This document shows, in pieces, positions 21,766 through 34,783 of a DNA stretch of 64,000 nt. Within the stretch, counting starts at the first letter, position 1. The number at the start of each line of letters is the position of its first letter. Under the pieces are notes generated by a model. It was not told where the DNA came from and did not search any database. It worked only from the letters and a program-made list of their open reading frames with translations. Both the position numbers and the translations under genes were made by a program. Source of the stretch: Euphorbia lathyris (taxonomy: Eukaryota > Streptophyta > Magnoliopsida > Malpighiales > Euphorbiaceae); assembly GCF_963576675.1 (NCBI RefSeq), contig NC_088911.1:29310501-29374500 (forward strand), given 5' to 3'.

Positions 21766-22194
21766 ACATTGGTTAACTTAAAAAATTATCTCCCATGTAA
21801 CTATTGGGCAATAAACATTGAAATGTTAAAAAACACACAGATCAAGATAAAATATTTAATATTTGGACCAAAAAACCAAACTAAAAATTCTTGGAAAACC
21901 AAACTCACTTATATTTTAGTTTTATATGTTTTTATATTAACAATACAGTATGCAAATAAAAGAAAAAGTACGTAAGAAATGAATAATGAACATTCGAAAA
22001 GAAAAGAAAAAGAAACAGAAGTGGAATAAGTGGTGTAGGGTGTTACCTTTGTAGAAAGTAAAAATACTAGGCAGGGAAGCAGCAAAGTGGCAGTGTGAAC
22101 GCTTAATTAAACGGTCATCTGTCATCTGTCTGTCAATCTCAAACTCAATGGTAAAAACATATGAGGAATTAATAAATGCATTATTTGTTAGGTG

Positions 22195-22304
22195 ATCAGT
22201 CAGACCCCCTAAACTCCCACTATAAAAGCCCCCCTTGTGTTGTTACACTAATCATTTTCATACAAACAAGAAAGAAAGAAAGAAAATACTAGAAGTCTTT
22301 TAAT
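22195..22304 (+). promoter_or_regulatory. TATA box and leader of the DUF7722 gene
   Basis: A clear TATA box 'tataaaag' lies at 22221-22228. With transcription starting about 30 bp downstream, the leader would be roughly 50 nt and includes an 'aagaaagaaagaaag' tract just before the ATG at 22305. Confidence 0.7.
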
Positions 22305-22538
22305 ATGGGTTCTTTGGCAACTCCACCTGCAGATTCTGCTTCAAAGATGGGCAACAACGATAATAGGTGTGGGTATTTTCAGATGCCTTTGCACTATCCT
22401 AAATACACCAAATCTGAGTACGAAACGATGCCGGAGTGGAGGATTGATTGCTTGCTCAAGGAATACGGTCTGCCTATCGCCGGTGATCTTGATCACAAGA
22501 GGAAGTATGCTATGGGAGCTTTTCTTTGGCCTAATTGA
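22305..22538 (+). CDS. Small DUF7722-family protein
   Basis: A single-exon gene of 77 codons. The N-terminal ~25 residues are variable and polar. Residues 26-74 form the conserved block: 'FQMPLHYPKYTKSEYETMPE' then 'WRIDCLLKEYGLPI', and finally 'KRKYAMGAFLW'. This is the pattern of a plant-specific family annotated as DUF7722, whose molecular function I do not know. There is no signal peptide or membrane segment, so it is probably cytosolic or nuclear. A TATA box 84 bp upstream and the compact leader suggest an inducible or tissue-specific promoter, which is inference. The length is normal for the family, and I see no break. Confidence 0.85.
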   Translation: MGSLATPPADSASKMGNNDNRCGYFQMPLHYPKYTKSEYETMPEWRIDCLLKEYGLPIAGDLDHKRKYAMGAFLWPN

Positions 22539-23785
22539 TTGATTTTACCACCCTTTACTCAGTTAGTATTAATCAATTAATTACAACGATTTTGAGTTAT
22601 TATTACCTGCTTTTTTCTTATGTTCTTGTAATATTTTGGTAAATTACGGTTTTCTCCACCTCAGTTAGGTCGGTGGTGTGAGGTCTATTTTGTATTTTAC
22701 ATGTTTATTGTTAATCAGTAAATTTACTAATTATACTTACCTATTTCTTCTACTCTCTTTTTTTTTTTTTAATTCTCTTCTGGGGATTTTGTGATGCACA
22801 AAATTGTAGTTTGCTTGCCTACAAACCATTTTCGGTAGCCGGCCGGCGAGTGTTGGATTACCTTAATTTCTTCAATCTCCGATCTAAATAAACAAATCTT
22901 TAGCCGCCCCGCCCGTCATTATTTGTCTAGCCCCTTGCATATTACTTTTTTGAAAAGCCATATTACTTACTTGAAATAAATATATTTAGCACTTATTTAA
23001 TTTAGATTCAATACATCAAAAGCCTTAAAAAAAATTAATTTGCTCTAATCTAAGAAGTTAAAAGACCATGCTAAAATTCCCCATTATTTAGCGATTTAAA
23101 AAGAATTATAAGAAAAAAATAGTTAAGATGAGATTTATTGTGGCTTGCAATTGATACTTTTTTCTTTCAATTATCGGAATTTTTAATAAAGATGGTGACT
23201 TGAAGTGGTGTGGACTATTTACAAAAATAGTGAAATAGAATAGCTAGGTTAAAAAAAAGTGATTCGAGAAATATGTCCTCTAGCTTTAACATTGTTACTA
23301 AATTTCTTTTTGTTTTGCTAATATTGAAAATAAAATAAAAAATTATTTTGTCAAAAAAGTCTACATCCCGTGAAGCATAAAAAATGAGTAATCAAATATT
23401 TAAAAAGAATATAAAAATAAATCTTACGATTTGGTTGATTCTAAATACGGTCGTGTGATTCAAAACTTGATGGCCTATGCTTTCAATTGTTAACAAACAT
23501 AGTAAAAAAAAATCTAACATGGTTGAAAAATTTATGACGTGGCATTTTCAGTCAAATGGTCAAAAGAGAAATTTTGTATTTTTCTTTGTTTTATTCTTTA
23601 TACCCTAGGAATCATTGACTCCTTACTATACATATTTTCTCTCATCTCTTTCTTCAACATTTTACTTACCTACAGAAACCGGTACCACAAAAAAAGACAA
23701 AGACGCCCATCGAGCCCTGTTTATCATTTTGTATTGTAGGGATAGAGAATTAAGAGGTGAGTAGCAAATCAATGGAAGAAATAGG
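22539..23785. other. 3' flank of DUF7722 gene and intergenic DNA
   Basis: Up to about 22740 is probably the 3' untranslated region, with several poly(A)-signal-like AATAA runs. The rest is AT-rich, without a supported gene. Confidence 0.5.
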
Positions 23786-24560
23786 GGTAAATTGCATACG
23801 TAGTGTAAAATGTTTGCATCATTGCACAGTTTGATGTACTCATGATACGAATTTATGATGATAGAGTTGATTTTGATCTTAAATCAACAAAGAGATTCTC
23901 AAGCTAAACTTAAAGGAGCCGTGAAATCCACAATATTCACGAACTAAATCCATAAGAATCAAATATCTTTATTGATAAGAGGAATGGACCCTAATACTTC
24001 TCAAAGAGAAAAGTTTTTGATTGATAAAAAAAGTTGCTTTTTACACAGAAATAGATGAATGTATATCATCCTGAAATTTCATAAAAGGGTAAATACATAT
24101 AACTAAATATATAAAGCTCAAAGGAGTAAAAGAGGTAAGGGTAAAGGGTTGACAATGTTGTAAATAAGGTGGTGACATGAGTTGTAAATAATGGGTGACA
24201 AAATTGTAATTAGAAAGAAGCTGGAGTGATGGGCAAAACTAATTTGCAAGGCTCTTTAAAAATTCCACACTGCGTGTGAGTTTGGTTCTGAACTCTCTGA
24301 TATCTTTTTGAAAAATCCATACCCACACGGTTTGTGGGCTCTGTTTTTCACATAAATGTCATTCTCTTGCTCTGATGTGTTGTCCTTTTGGGTTGGCTTC
24401 TTCTACCATTCGTTTTCTCTCATTTAGTCGAATGGATGCATGCATCACTTTATTTTTGCATACTAAAATGTACGAGATGACCTCCCACTACGGTGTACAA
24501 CAAATAAAAATGATCTGTCAGCCCTGGTCAACCTGTCATATCACCCATTTTTTTTAACTC
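23786..24560. mobile_element. Terminal repeat of the Pack-MULE family split by a ~600-bp insertion
   Basis: 23786-23840 ('ggggtaaattgcatacgtag' through 'gtttgatgtac') and 24446-24560 ('ttttgcatactaaaatgtac' through 'ggtcaacctgtcatatcacc') together match the left arm of the element at 6007-7522 in order. Between them is unrelated sequence of about 600 bp, perhaps a solo LTR, though I could not fix its ends. The opposite terminus was not found, so the outer element is incomplete. Confidence 0.55.
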
Positions 24561-26895
24561 ATCTCTTAAAAAAATGGAACTTATCATCTTCTTCAACCTT
24601 ATATCTCCATAATTAATTTTTCTCCCCTCCATTTTTGTTTCCAACATCTTCTCTCTCTAACTCTCACTTTCTCTCACACTTTCTCATCTGTCTCTCTCTA
24701 ACAATTATTTCCATCTGCTGAAGCTAAACGGGTGGTCACCGTTTGACACATTGACATCTCAGTAACTGCACCATCATGCTTACCAGCAAGCCGAACCCTA
24801 CCAATCAGCTTATCCATTTTTCTGTTGAAAATTTAGTCATATCAATTTTTAAGATGCAGTTTTTAACCGCAACCATCAAAATTTCCTACAATTCTCATAA
24901 ATAGATTATACACAACTAAATAGCCATAAGTTTTTAACTAAGCAAGAAACTAATAAAAACGTAAATTCAGAAATGGCGTTCAGGTATTACATGCAGTACA
25001 ATACGATCCTTCATCAACTATATTTTTAAACGAATCGTAACTATGAAACTCTCAAGTTACATATATAGAGACGTTTGTTTTGCTTGTCCAGATAGAATAA
25101 ACCCTGAATAGATAAATTAAGTGAAATCTCCATTTTAACTCTTAACACTATCACTTTGCAAGGATTTCAAGTCGATTCTCTACAAGAGGCTATGGATATA
25201 TCTTCCCATGTACCAGGAGTGATGAATGCACAGTCTATTTTTAACTATTCTATAATTACTTTATATGATACCCAATCTCTATCCGAGGCATACTTCGCAT
25301 ATCCGTTGTGTTGGATCCTGCTAGATAATAGAGTCAAAGCATCACATTCCATAAACCATAATCACTAATTAATGATTGTTTGAGTATGGGGATTAGTTAC
25401 ACCTACTAATACATTTGAGATAAGGCAAGTGATACTAGATAGATCCATCCATCCTGTTATCTCAAATCGGATTCCAATCCTAATGAACTCTTTCATTGGA
25501 TCCATGTAAATATTTAAATATCTACATACCTAAAGCTTATGAGATCAGCTTTCTGTTCATAAACATGGACATTGTTACATGCAAGTCTCTACAATATTAT
25601 TATGTTAATCCCATAATATAATACTTGGCTTGGATTTATTTAAGTTTATCAGTTAATTAGAATTAATCAGAATCATAAAGTATGGTCTCACTTTATTCTT
25701 GTATGAACACTTTATAATTGTTTTTATAAACTATGGTTTACTTTTATTTAACTTGTTTAATTAGATAAAAGATAAATGTCTTATATAGTTAAACTTACTC
25801 TATCAAATAAATCAAATAACTTAACAATGAATAATTATCATGAAACAATTGTTTATAGGATGCTAAACCAATAATAATCTAATAAAGTGTTGGAAGTTGA
25901 TTTGTGACTGAATGGTGGTGTTTTTGGCAAAGCTCTCAAACTCACTGATTTTCTTCTTCCTCTCTCTAAAGCTCTATATTTTAATGAGATAAACCCATCA
26001 TTCTCTTAACTCCTCAATTTCAGTGTGATGAATCAGAAAGACTGCCTCCCTCTCTATAAATACCTCCTTATTTGTAGTGAAGGATTAGGGCCTAGAACAT
26101 TGTGTTAAGGATAGATTCAATCTGTAAGAACAAGGTTGACTAGCCCTATTTCTGACCCTCGACAAGGTCGAACAAGTTTATCGTATAAAAGGTACACCAA
26201 CTATAATTTTTTGAATTTTTAAGAACAAGATTGATCGACCTTGATTGACAGACTCAAAATTTGACTTTCATTTTTCAAGCTTTTATTGTAATGCTCGAAA
26301 TGGATATTGTTTTCATAAAAAGAAGAAGATGTTTTATAAACTTAACCAAACAATATATTTCATATTATTTGAAGTGAAACGCTAAAAACTATTCCGAAAA
26401 TGTGAAAAAAAAACACCTCATAAATATAAAAATAAAAGTAACCTTTGACTATTTAACTTTTTCCTTTCATATCATCAATTTCTAACGGTGTTAACGGTTT
26501 TAACTGTGTTTACTAACAGTTGAAAACATAGAATGCTCGTTTATTAAGTTTCGAACCACATGACTGCGGACGCGTTTGACATTGCTTTGCCAGATAAAAG
26601 CAGCGTTTGGTAAATGCAAAATTGATTTACTTAAAATTTAGGGAAGTTGTTTTTCGACAAAACTATAATTTATAATTTTTGAAGAAAGTAGTTATTACAA
26701 CTTATTAAGAAAGTTGATATTTCTTAAAAAAAAAAAAAAACTGATATTAATTTTTTTATATATATAAAAATAGTCATATCTTTCAATATAAGCTAATATT
26801 ATATATTTTTTATTACATGAATTTTTATTATATTTTTATAAAACATTTACCAACCATTTTTTTAATAATACTTTTTGTCATTATGTTTGGCATAG
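24561..26895. other. Intergenic DNA with a possible Copia-like fragment, no gene seen
   Basis: 24590-24710 is CT-rich and leader-like. 25150-25740 has base composition and phrasing reminiscent of Copia long terminal repeat or leader sequence on the minus strand, but I could find no paired LTR or primer site, so it stays unassigned. 26640-26880 is very AT-rich. Confidence 0.35.
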
Positions 26896-27068
26896 GATTT
26901 TTCACATAGACCTTGATGACCATGTGAATTTGACCATTCACCGTTAGATCTAGGCTGATTAAATCTAAGCCTTAGGATGTTTTCAATCTCCACCTTAAAA
27001 TTTTAATCAATTTAGATTTAATGGTGAATGATAAAATTTACCGTGGTCATTAGGATCAATGTGAACAC
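26896..27068. repeat. MITE-like inverted repeat, about 170 bp
   Basis: 'cacatagaccttgatgacca' and 'tggtcattaggatcaatgtg' form imperfect inverted ends. Further in, 'ttgaccattcaccgttagat' pairs with 'atttaatggtgaatgataaa'. The whole unit is therefore a long imperfect hairpin. No target duplication is evident. Confidence 0.5.
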
Positions 27069-27174
27069 TACTGTAGGTTTGGCAACAATAATACTAAACT
27101 GGCCCGTTTACAAATGGGTCAAACTGCAATGTATTTGCCTATTATTTAACACGCATCGTGAACGTTGAAGGGAT

Positions 27175-27466
27175 ATATTTGGGCTATGCAGGCAAATTGA
27201 AGGCCCAATCAAGATCAGTGTTAGCAAAGAAAAAGTGGCCCACAAAAGCCCAAATAGGATTCCAAAAGTTAAAAAAAAAAAGATGCATAGTAAAGTTCCC
27301 CAGTTTGGTCAGGCCAACCTATCCTATGCTCACTCAATTCACAGTATCTCCAAGTCAAAATTTGCCACATTTTTGAAAAACCCTACGCGCCAGATTCTCG
27401 CATTTATCTCTCTCGATCCAAAACCCTAGTTTTCTCGAGACAAAATTATAGAGAAAAAGCGCCAGA
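27175..27466 (+). promoter_or_regulatory. Gamma-tubulin promoter with site II motifs and telo box
   Basis: Three GGCCCA/GCCCAA (site II) motifs lie at about 27202, 27237 and 27248. A telo box 'aaaccctagt' is at 27421-27430, 37 bp before the ATG, and a near telo box 'aaaaaccctac' at about 27377. No TATA box is obvious. This combination is known from plant genes expressed in dividing cells, which suits gamma-tubulin. Confidence 0.6.
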
Positions 27467-30400
27467 ATGCCTCGAGAAATTATTACTTTGCAGGTAGGAC
27501 AATGCGGGAACCAGATCGGTATGGAATTCTGGAAGCAGCTCTGTCTTGAGCATGGTATCAGTAAAGATGGCATTCTCGAGGATTTTGCTACTCAGGTTCA
27601 TCACTTTCCCACTTCTTATACATTCTGATTCTTACATTTCTAGGTTCTTTTTTTCTCTGTGAAATCTGGTTCAAGCGGCTAATTGAGTGTGCCAGCGCGC
27701 GTTTGGACCTTCTGTTTGAGTGCGAGTCAATATAGTTTCCTCCAAGTTATTAACTTGTTCTTTCATTAGATTAGACACGAATTTGGAGTTCTGTGTAATC
27801 AACTTTACTTGTAGGTTTATTTGGTTTGACGGTACTACCTCTTAAAGTAATTATTTGAAGTTGTGTTAGTAAATTTTGATATTTTCGAGTTGAAAATGAT
27901 GACATGGCCAATTTTGTACTTTAAAACGATGTATTCACTGAGATAAGTGGAGTTCAAGGACAGTTGTTGATGAGCTTGCTTTAGGATGCTTTCAAGAATT
28001 TTTTTTTTTTTTCCTTCAAATGTCTAGATTTTTTTGATAGCTTTAAATGTGTATGAGAATTACTTTTGCTGGAGTTATGGGTGCAGCAAAAACAACAGTT
28101 ACTAGTCTCTATTTTACTTCTGATCCAAGGATCAAGTTCGTCTAATCTTTAAATTGGTGATGCTGTAGGGAGGTGACAGGAAAGATGTGTTCTTTTACCA
28201 GGCTGATGATCAACATTATATACCAAGAGCTTTACTGATAGATTTGGAGCCTAGGGTAATCAATGGTATTCAAAACAGCGAGTACCGAAATCTATACAAT
28301 CATGAGAACATCTTTGTTTCTGATCATGGTGGTGGCGCTGGAAATAACTGGGCAAGTGGATACCATCAGGTTTGTTGCTTAGCAGTTCCTGCTATATGAG
28401 AAGTTCAATATAATTATTTGGTATCTTGAGTTGAAAGGTTTTGGTTTTCTCAGAAATTTGGTTCGGAGATGCTACTGTGATTGAGTAAATTTTGGTTATC
28501 ATTTGGTGTTTGTATTGTTCATGGTGATCAGGGAAAGGGGGTAGAAGAGGACATAATGGACATGATTGATAGAGAAGCTGATGGAAGTGATAGTCTTGAG
28601 GGTTTTGTTTTGTGCCATTCAATTGCTGGAGGAACAGGCTCAGGTTCATTTTGATGATATATTTACTTTCTTTAGTATGGATTTGAAATCCTGTCCATTT
28701 TGCTGCAAAAGCTACACTATAAACTAATTCCACTAGTAATGTACAAGGAATGAAATCAATCATATGCCTATGATTTGTTGACATTCCTCCTTTTATATTG
28801 AAGGTATGGGTTCATATCTATTGGAGACTCTGAATGATCGCTATAGCAAAAAGCTGGTTCAGACATATAGTGTGTTTCCTAATCAAATGGAAACAAGCGA
28901 TGTGGTGGTCCAGCCTTACAACTCACTTTTAACACTCAAGAGACTGACACTAAATGCTGACTGTGTTGTTGTTCTTGATAACACTGCACTCAATAGAATT
29001 GCTGTCGAACGCCTACATTTGACAAATCCTACTTTTGCTCAAACTAACTCTTTGGTATCTACTGTGATGTCTGCCAGTACAACGACATTGCGGTATCCTG
29101 GATACATGAACAATGACTTGGTTGGTCTTCTTGCATCATTAATTCCAACCCCAAGATGCCATTTTCTTATGACAGGATATACACCACTTACAGTGGAGCG
29201 CCAGGTGCCATACTACTCCATGTCATTTTCTAATATCTAACTCCTTTTGTGATAATTTCACCATTCCCTGTTGTTTAACTAATGGATAAGTTTTAGGAAG
29301 CAATACTTAGAATCTTGAAAGGCATGGTTTCTGCAAACCTTGTTCTAGGATTTTCTCAAATGTGATAATTGGCTTCCTGTCATAATATTGATTATTTTAA
29401 TTTCTTGAATGGTTTGATTTAGTACCTATGTAATTGTGCTCATAATATGGAAGTCTGATGCAAATATATCTCTGGGTTCTTGGTAGGCCAATGTGATTCG
29501 TAAAACTACTGTGCTGGATGTGATGAGAAGACTTTTGCAGGTGAGAATTTAATTTGTAGTTATTTGCAAGAAATGGACAGTTTAAGTATTTCGTTGGTTC
29601 TTTTCTGCAGACAAAGAATATTATGGTTTCCTCTTATGCGCGGACAAAAGAAGCTAGCCAAGCGAAGTACATCTCAATATTGAATATCATTCAAGGAGAA
29701 GTAGATCCTACTCAGGTAATAATCTTAAGCTGTTCATAACCTACTGTCAACTTCGCTGGAAGTTTTGCATGAACTGGGAAGTTACCCATTTTATTATTAT
29801 TTTCACTCTTCTTTTTCTAGTGATCCATAACTGTTATTGCATTCTCATCCATCCATTTCAAAGATGGCTGTCAGCTTCGAAATGATGGCTGTAAGCTTTG
29901 AAAGAGATTTCATGAATCGGATAAAGTTTTTGTGCTTGCTTAGACTTTTCAAATTGTTGGGTTTGGTCATGACTCTCATAGTAAATATGCTAATAGAAAT
30001 GTCACTTGTACCTAAGGTTATGTGTTCTATTATATCCAATGACATTACTCAATTTTCTGTTGCATAAAATTGGAGAAACTCGACCCCTTAGCTGGCTGAA
30101 ACCTCCCACCCCATCCCAGTTAGCATAAAAAATATTGGGCTTCTTGAAATGCTACATATTATGAAGTTACAGTTTTTTTCTATTGTCATTCTCTCTTTAT
30201 GGGGATAAGTTAATCTTGCTTTTATTTTATCTCATTCCATTTGTCTCAACTGTTTGGAATTTATAAAAACGATCACAGCACCAAATTCCTCTTCCAGGAC
30301 ACAACGGCAAAACGCGGAAATAAAACACGGAATACAGGAAATAAACAAACAAGAAAGAACACAATAATTTTTTACAAGGTTCACCACAAAACAGTGGCTA

Positions 30401-32051
30401 ATCCTTGGAGCTACTGCAAGAAGCCCTTTGCGCTATAGGAGAATGGAGTACAAGTATTACAACACTCAATCACTCACTCACTACCCAAAACCCAAGTACA
30501 CCCTACTTAGTTTTGATCACACACAATTTGCACAAGTGTGCAGAGTGAGAATTCTAGTAATAATTCTAGCCAAAACACTCAAGCTTTCTACAACTTATTT
30601 TCTCCAGAAATATGGAGCCTCTATTAATAGGAAACAAATAACCATACCAAAGGGTGTGTGATGCTTCGTAAACTCCACCTTCAATTAATAAGGTTGTAGA
30701 GATCAAGATAACCTTTTTAACTTCTTGACTAGGTTCAAAACATAACCCTTCATCTTCTTGACATAATGGCTTCATTTAATATGCACATAAAAACATGCAT
30801 GCTCCCATTTCCAACATCACCTAATATCATTGCTCTTACATTTCACTTTGTAGAACAAAAGAGGTGAACAGCTAGTAGATATCTTGTAATTTTAAACTTA
30901 ATGTGCACGACTTATTACTATTTCTTATGAATAATTTTGATAATGCTGCTTTGAACAATCTTTTATTAGGTGCATGAAAGTTTGCAGAGGATTCGTGAAA
31001 GGAAGCTTGTAAACTTTATAGAATGGGGCCCTGCTAGCATACAGGTTTTACTATGCAATGAGAAAGCAACTAAAATCTTTTCGATATTATGTGTATCATT
31101 TGCTCTTAATGTAGTAGGACATTTACTTTTCTGGTTGCGGTGGTTTATTCATTTATTTTTGTAGGTTGCTTTGTCAAGGAAGTCTCCATATGTCCAAACT
31201 GCACATAGGGTATGACCCAATCTTTGTTTTTTCCTTTCTAATTGGCCATACGTTTCGTCCTTGGGATTATGGTTAACACTTTTCTAATAACTTAAGGATT
31301 TTGAGTTAATTGTGTAATTTGATCTTTGTGGCAACTTAAAGTTTTTTCAATACTGTCGTATTTAATTTTCTATTTAATTCGAAATTTGGCGAGAAATAAA
31401 CTTATGCAAGCTGCATTTGTAGGTAAGCGGACTCATGCTTGCAAGCCACACTAGCATCCGACACCTCTTCAGCAAATGTTTAAGCCAATATGAGAAACTG
31501 AGAAAGAAACAAGCTTTTCTTGACAATTATCGGAAATTTCCAATGTTTGCTGTAAGTGACTTAATCACGATTATGATGCATTTCAAGTCTTGGTGTTGGC
31601 CATGGATATTTACTCAATACACTGGTCTGCTCAATGTTCTTTTCCATCATAAACACTGAAACTTTATTTTGGAGAAAGCTTCCAAGCAATTAACTACGTT
31701 CTCCATGATTCTTTTTCACCATTTTGTTCAACAGTTTTGAAAATGTAGTAATAGTACTTCCATTGCTGTGACTTGAGCTATCTGATGCGATGTTAAATTT
31801 GATCAGGACAATGACCTCTCCGAATTTGATGAATCAAGAGACATAATTGAGAGTTTGGTTGATGAGTATAAAGCTTGTGAATCCCCAGATTACATAAAAT
31901 GGGGAATGGAGGTAATGCCCTATTCTTCCATGGTCCTAACACTTAATATTTCTCTTATGCTGAATACTGAGAACCTTGTGTTTTAATGCAGGACCCTGAC
32001 CAACTTCTAACTGGAGAAGGCAATGCTAGTGGAACTGTGGATCCAAAATGA
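27467..32051 (+). CDS. TUBG: Gamma-tubulin
   Basis: Eleven exons: 27467-27595, 28169-28369, 28532-28643, 28804-29204, 29487-29540, 29611-29715, 30970-31044, 31165-31209, 31423-31551, 31807-31911 and 31992-32051. They join in frame to 471 residues, close to the ~474 usual in plants. The N-terminus '[18 protein letters not shown]' and the GTP-binding tubulin signature 'AGGTGSGMGS' are intact, as is '[20 protein letters not shown]'. The protein nucleates microtubules as the core of gamma-tubulin ring complexes at the nuclear envelope, cell cortex and spindle. The start is the first ATG after a telo-box leader. Intron 6 is long (1254 bp) and holds a Copia-type LTR on the opposite strand. Nothing is broken in the coding sequence. 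Confidence 0.98.
30270..30816 (-). mobile_element. Copia-type solo or truncated LTR in gamma-tubulin intron 6
   Basis: Read on the minus strand, it begins 'tgttggaaatgggagcatgc' (30816 downward). It has the phrasing of plant Copia LTRs, including 'gtagctccaaggattagcca' and 'gtggtgaaccttgtaaa'. It is followed at about 30290-30270 by 'atttggtgctgtgatcg', which resembles a primer-binding region. No gag-pol follows, so only one LTR and a few bases of leader remain. It is opposite to the host gene and clear of the splice sites. Confidence 0.55.
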
Positions 32052-32474
32052 ACAGTTTGAACATGTCAAGTAACCCATTTCAAGGTAATCAGTCTATCCT
32101 CATTTTTAGCATTTTTATTTAGATTTGAGTTTTTTTTTTTTATCCTGAATAGGGATTTGAGTTTGTAGGATATTGAAATTAAAATGTTAAACAGATTCAT
32201 TGATTGATGCACTCAAGGAGTAGATTGTTTTGTTCAAACTTGTTCATTTGCAGGAGATTGTTATTGTGCTAAAATGCACATTGAAGAGTGGATGTAAATA
32301 GAAGTAGACAGATAATGTGAGTTTTGTGGGCAGCTAATGGTTTGGCGTTTGATTTTTGTGAAGCTTCCTCAATTTGGAGATACAGAATCTCATTGTATCA
32401 GGTGTTCCTCTCCTCAGAGTTGTTTGATGTCTGATTGGGTTCCTGATTTTTAGGGAATAGAGGATCTCATAGAT

Positions 32475-32512
<38 letters not shown>

Positions 32513-33555
32513 TTGTAATTTAATGAGTGAAAATATAGTTTTTATTTTTATATATATTTCACCTAATACTTTGCATCATAACATGTGCAGCATGTTATGT
32601 GGTCCAATCCATGTTCTGTTGCCATGGTCCAATGCCCTTCTTATAAATTATTCTTCCATTATTTTTAGTATTATCAGTTACTTTTGCTACCTAATTTCGT
32701 GGTTTTGTAGTGGCCATCTACTTGTCCCTAGAAATTAGGGTCTTAATTATGTGGAGGGCCGGCTTGAGATTGTGCACGACGGTACATGGCTTTCAAATAG
32801 TAGGGGTGCTTTAAAGATTCGTCTGATATTGATAATTAAGATTGTTTCAAGAGTTAAAAAAAATTCACTATCTATCTACCGAAAGAGAAAAAAAAAAAAA
32901 TACAATTGAGATATGTAGTTTAAACGATTTGATTATATTTATTATTGATAAGATATTATTGATTATATTGTTGCTGTAGCATTTCAAGAAATGAGTGTTT
33001 TAAAATTAAAGTTACTTAAGATCATACATGTCAATACAAAATGGATTAACTTTATTTTGAATGGAAATGAGTTACCGAGCTCAATTCATTAATTTTATTT
33101 TAGTAAAATAAATGGATTTTTTTATTATTATTAATATGATTTGTTTGAAGATATTGTTATTATGAATATCCAATTAGTGAATTTTGCTTCAAAAATTGTA
33201 AGTATACTTGATTTTTTTTTAATCAAATTCTAAAATATTATAATTTTTGTTTATTGACACTTTTGTTAAGTTTCGTACAGGGGACTGTTTCAGAATTATG
33301 TGGAATGTTTCATGCCTATACAGAAATTTTAAAATATACGCTCTTTAATATGATGTGTTATAATATGTTCACTCCTATAGATAAGGAAATATATATAAAT
33401 TGGATTAATAAGTAATGCTTATCAAATTGGTTCAGGTATTAGATTTAGAGGGGGATTTATTTGAGCTTTGTGGAGAAGCGTTTAATGTTTCACTCCAAAC
33501 TACAGCATATAACATTTGTAGTTATTTGCCATTGATAAAATTATCTTTTTTATTT
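32052..33555. other. Gamma-tubulin 3' region and intergenic DNA
   Basis: 32052-32520 is the probable 3' untranslated region, itself apparently interrupted by an intron-like stretch (32086 to about 32253, donor gtaatc, acceptor ttgcag). Beyond 32520 it is AT-rich. 32755-32830 ('gggccggcttgagattgtgc') resembles a decayed transposon end. No gene is seen. Confidence 0.45.
32475..32508 (+). repeat. (TC)n microsatellite
   Basis: About 16 uninterrupted CT dinucleotides in the 3' flank of the gamma-tubulin gene. Likely length-polymorphic. Confidence 0.95.
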
Positions 33556-34067
33556 GGCTTAATACATCATTTGTCCCCTGAACTTGTCCAAAAAGGTTGA
33601 TTGGCCCTCTGAACTTTCAAAGTGTTCCGATAGCCTCCTGAACTTGTATAAAATGTTCAGTTAGCCCATTGAACTTGCGTAAATTGTAATCAATTGATCA
33701 CTCGGTCGTAAAAAAGTAAGTTAAATGCGGAAGATGTATTATACGCATCTTAAAATGTTATTACATAATTAAAAAATAAATTAAAAATGAAGTTATTGCT
33801 TGCTCAACTATACAACTTGTCCTCTCTAATATTAGAACCATATACTTCGATTTTGGTCGTTTTACTTTTTAAAAGACTCGTACAATACATCTTCCACATT
33901 TAACTTACTTTTTTGCAACCGAGTGATCAATTGATTACATTTTGCACAAGTTCAAGGGGCTAACTGAACATTTTATGCAAGTTCAGGGGGCTACCATGAC
34001 ACTTTAAAAGTACAGGGGTCAATCAAACTTTTTGAACAAGTTTAGGAGGCAAATGATGTATTAAGCC
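33556..34067. mobile_element. MULE-type MITE family copy 1, 512 bp
   Basis: The arms start 'ggcttaatacatcatttgtc' and end 'gcaaatgatgtattaagcc'. They are inverted over about 170 bp, with 'cccctgaacttgtcc' and 'ttgtaatcaattgatcactc' wording. A perfect 9-bp target duplication 'tttttattt' flanks it (33547-33555 and 34068-34076). Same family as 36010-36528 and 52251-52741. Non-coding. Confidence 0.85.
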
Positions 34068-34780
34068 TTTTTATTTTTACAAAATGTGTTTCTTGTTTAA
34101 CATTATTTCTATTTCTATAACATCATTACTGAAAGAACATTGTTCAATAATTTTTTTTTTTATTTAAATTATTTTTATTAATTTGTGTAATAAATTTTTT
34201 ATTTTATAATTTATTTGTAAATTAATTTAAAATATGTTCATATTAGACATTTAAAAAAAAAAAACAACAATAGTTCAATATAATTTTACTAAACATTAAT
34301 AATTAAAGAACTAATAACAAAGCTAACCGCAAATAGATTATAGCCATATGCAACAGCTATTAGCTAACAACTGAACCAGACAGACCCTTAGAAGGATCTA
34401 CATGGACTAGCTGTTCAACTAAGAATCACTTTCAAGGCATTAAGATATAATTTCTTTTTTACTACAAATTACTATTAATTTCCTACTATATCTCTTTAAA
34501 ATTACTAAGTTCAGATTAAATTAAATGTTTTTCTTATCAATTATTTATTAGATAAGTGTATATTTGAAAATTCTTAGTAAAATTTAATGTTTTCTTTTTC
34601 TGTTTGATTGTATTTGTGCCTATACTTATAGATGGAGGGTATTTCATTACATTTTTTTATACAAGCCATTTTTTTTATGAGGATCAAGAAAGCATTAGTT
34701 AGACTATTTAATACTTAAAAAAATATACTTCCCATGATAAAATTCTATTTATTCTTCTTATTGTTTCCGTTAATACTACT
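34068..34780. other. AT-rich intergenic DNA, nothing recognised
   Basis: No gene, RNA or element end is supported in this stretch apart from the edge of the preceding MITE's target duplication. Confidence 0.5.
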
Positions 34781-34783
34781 TAG

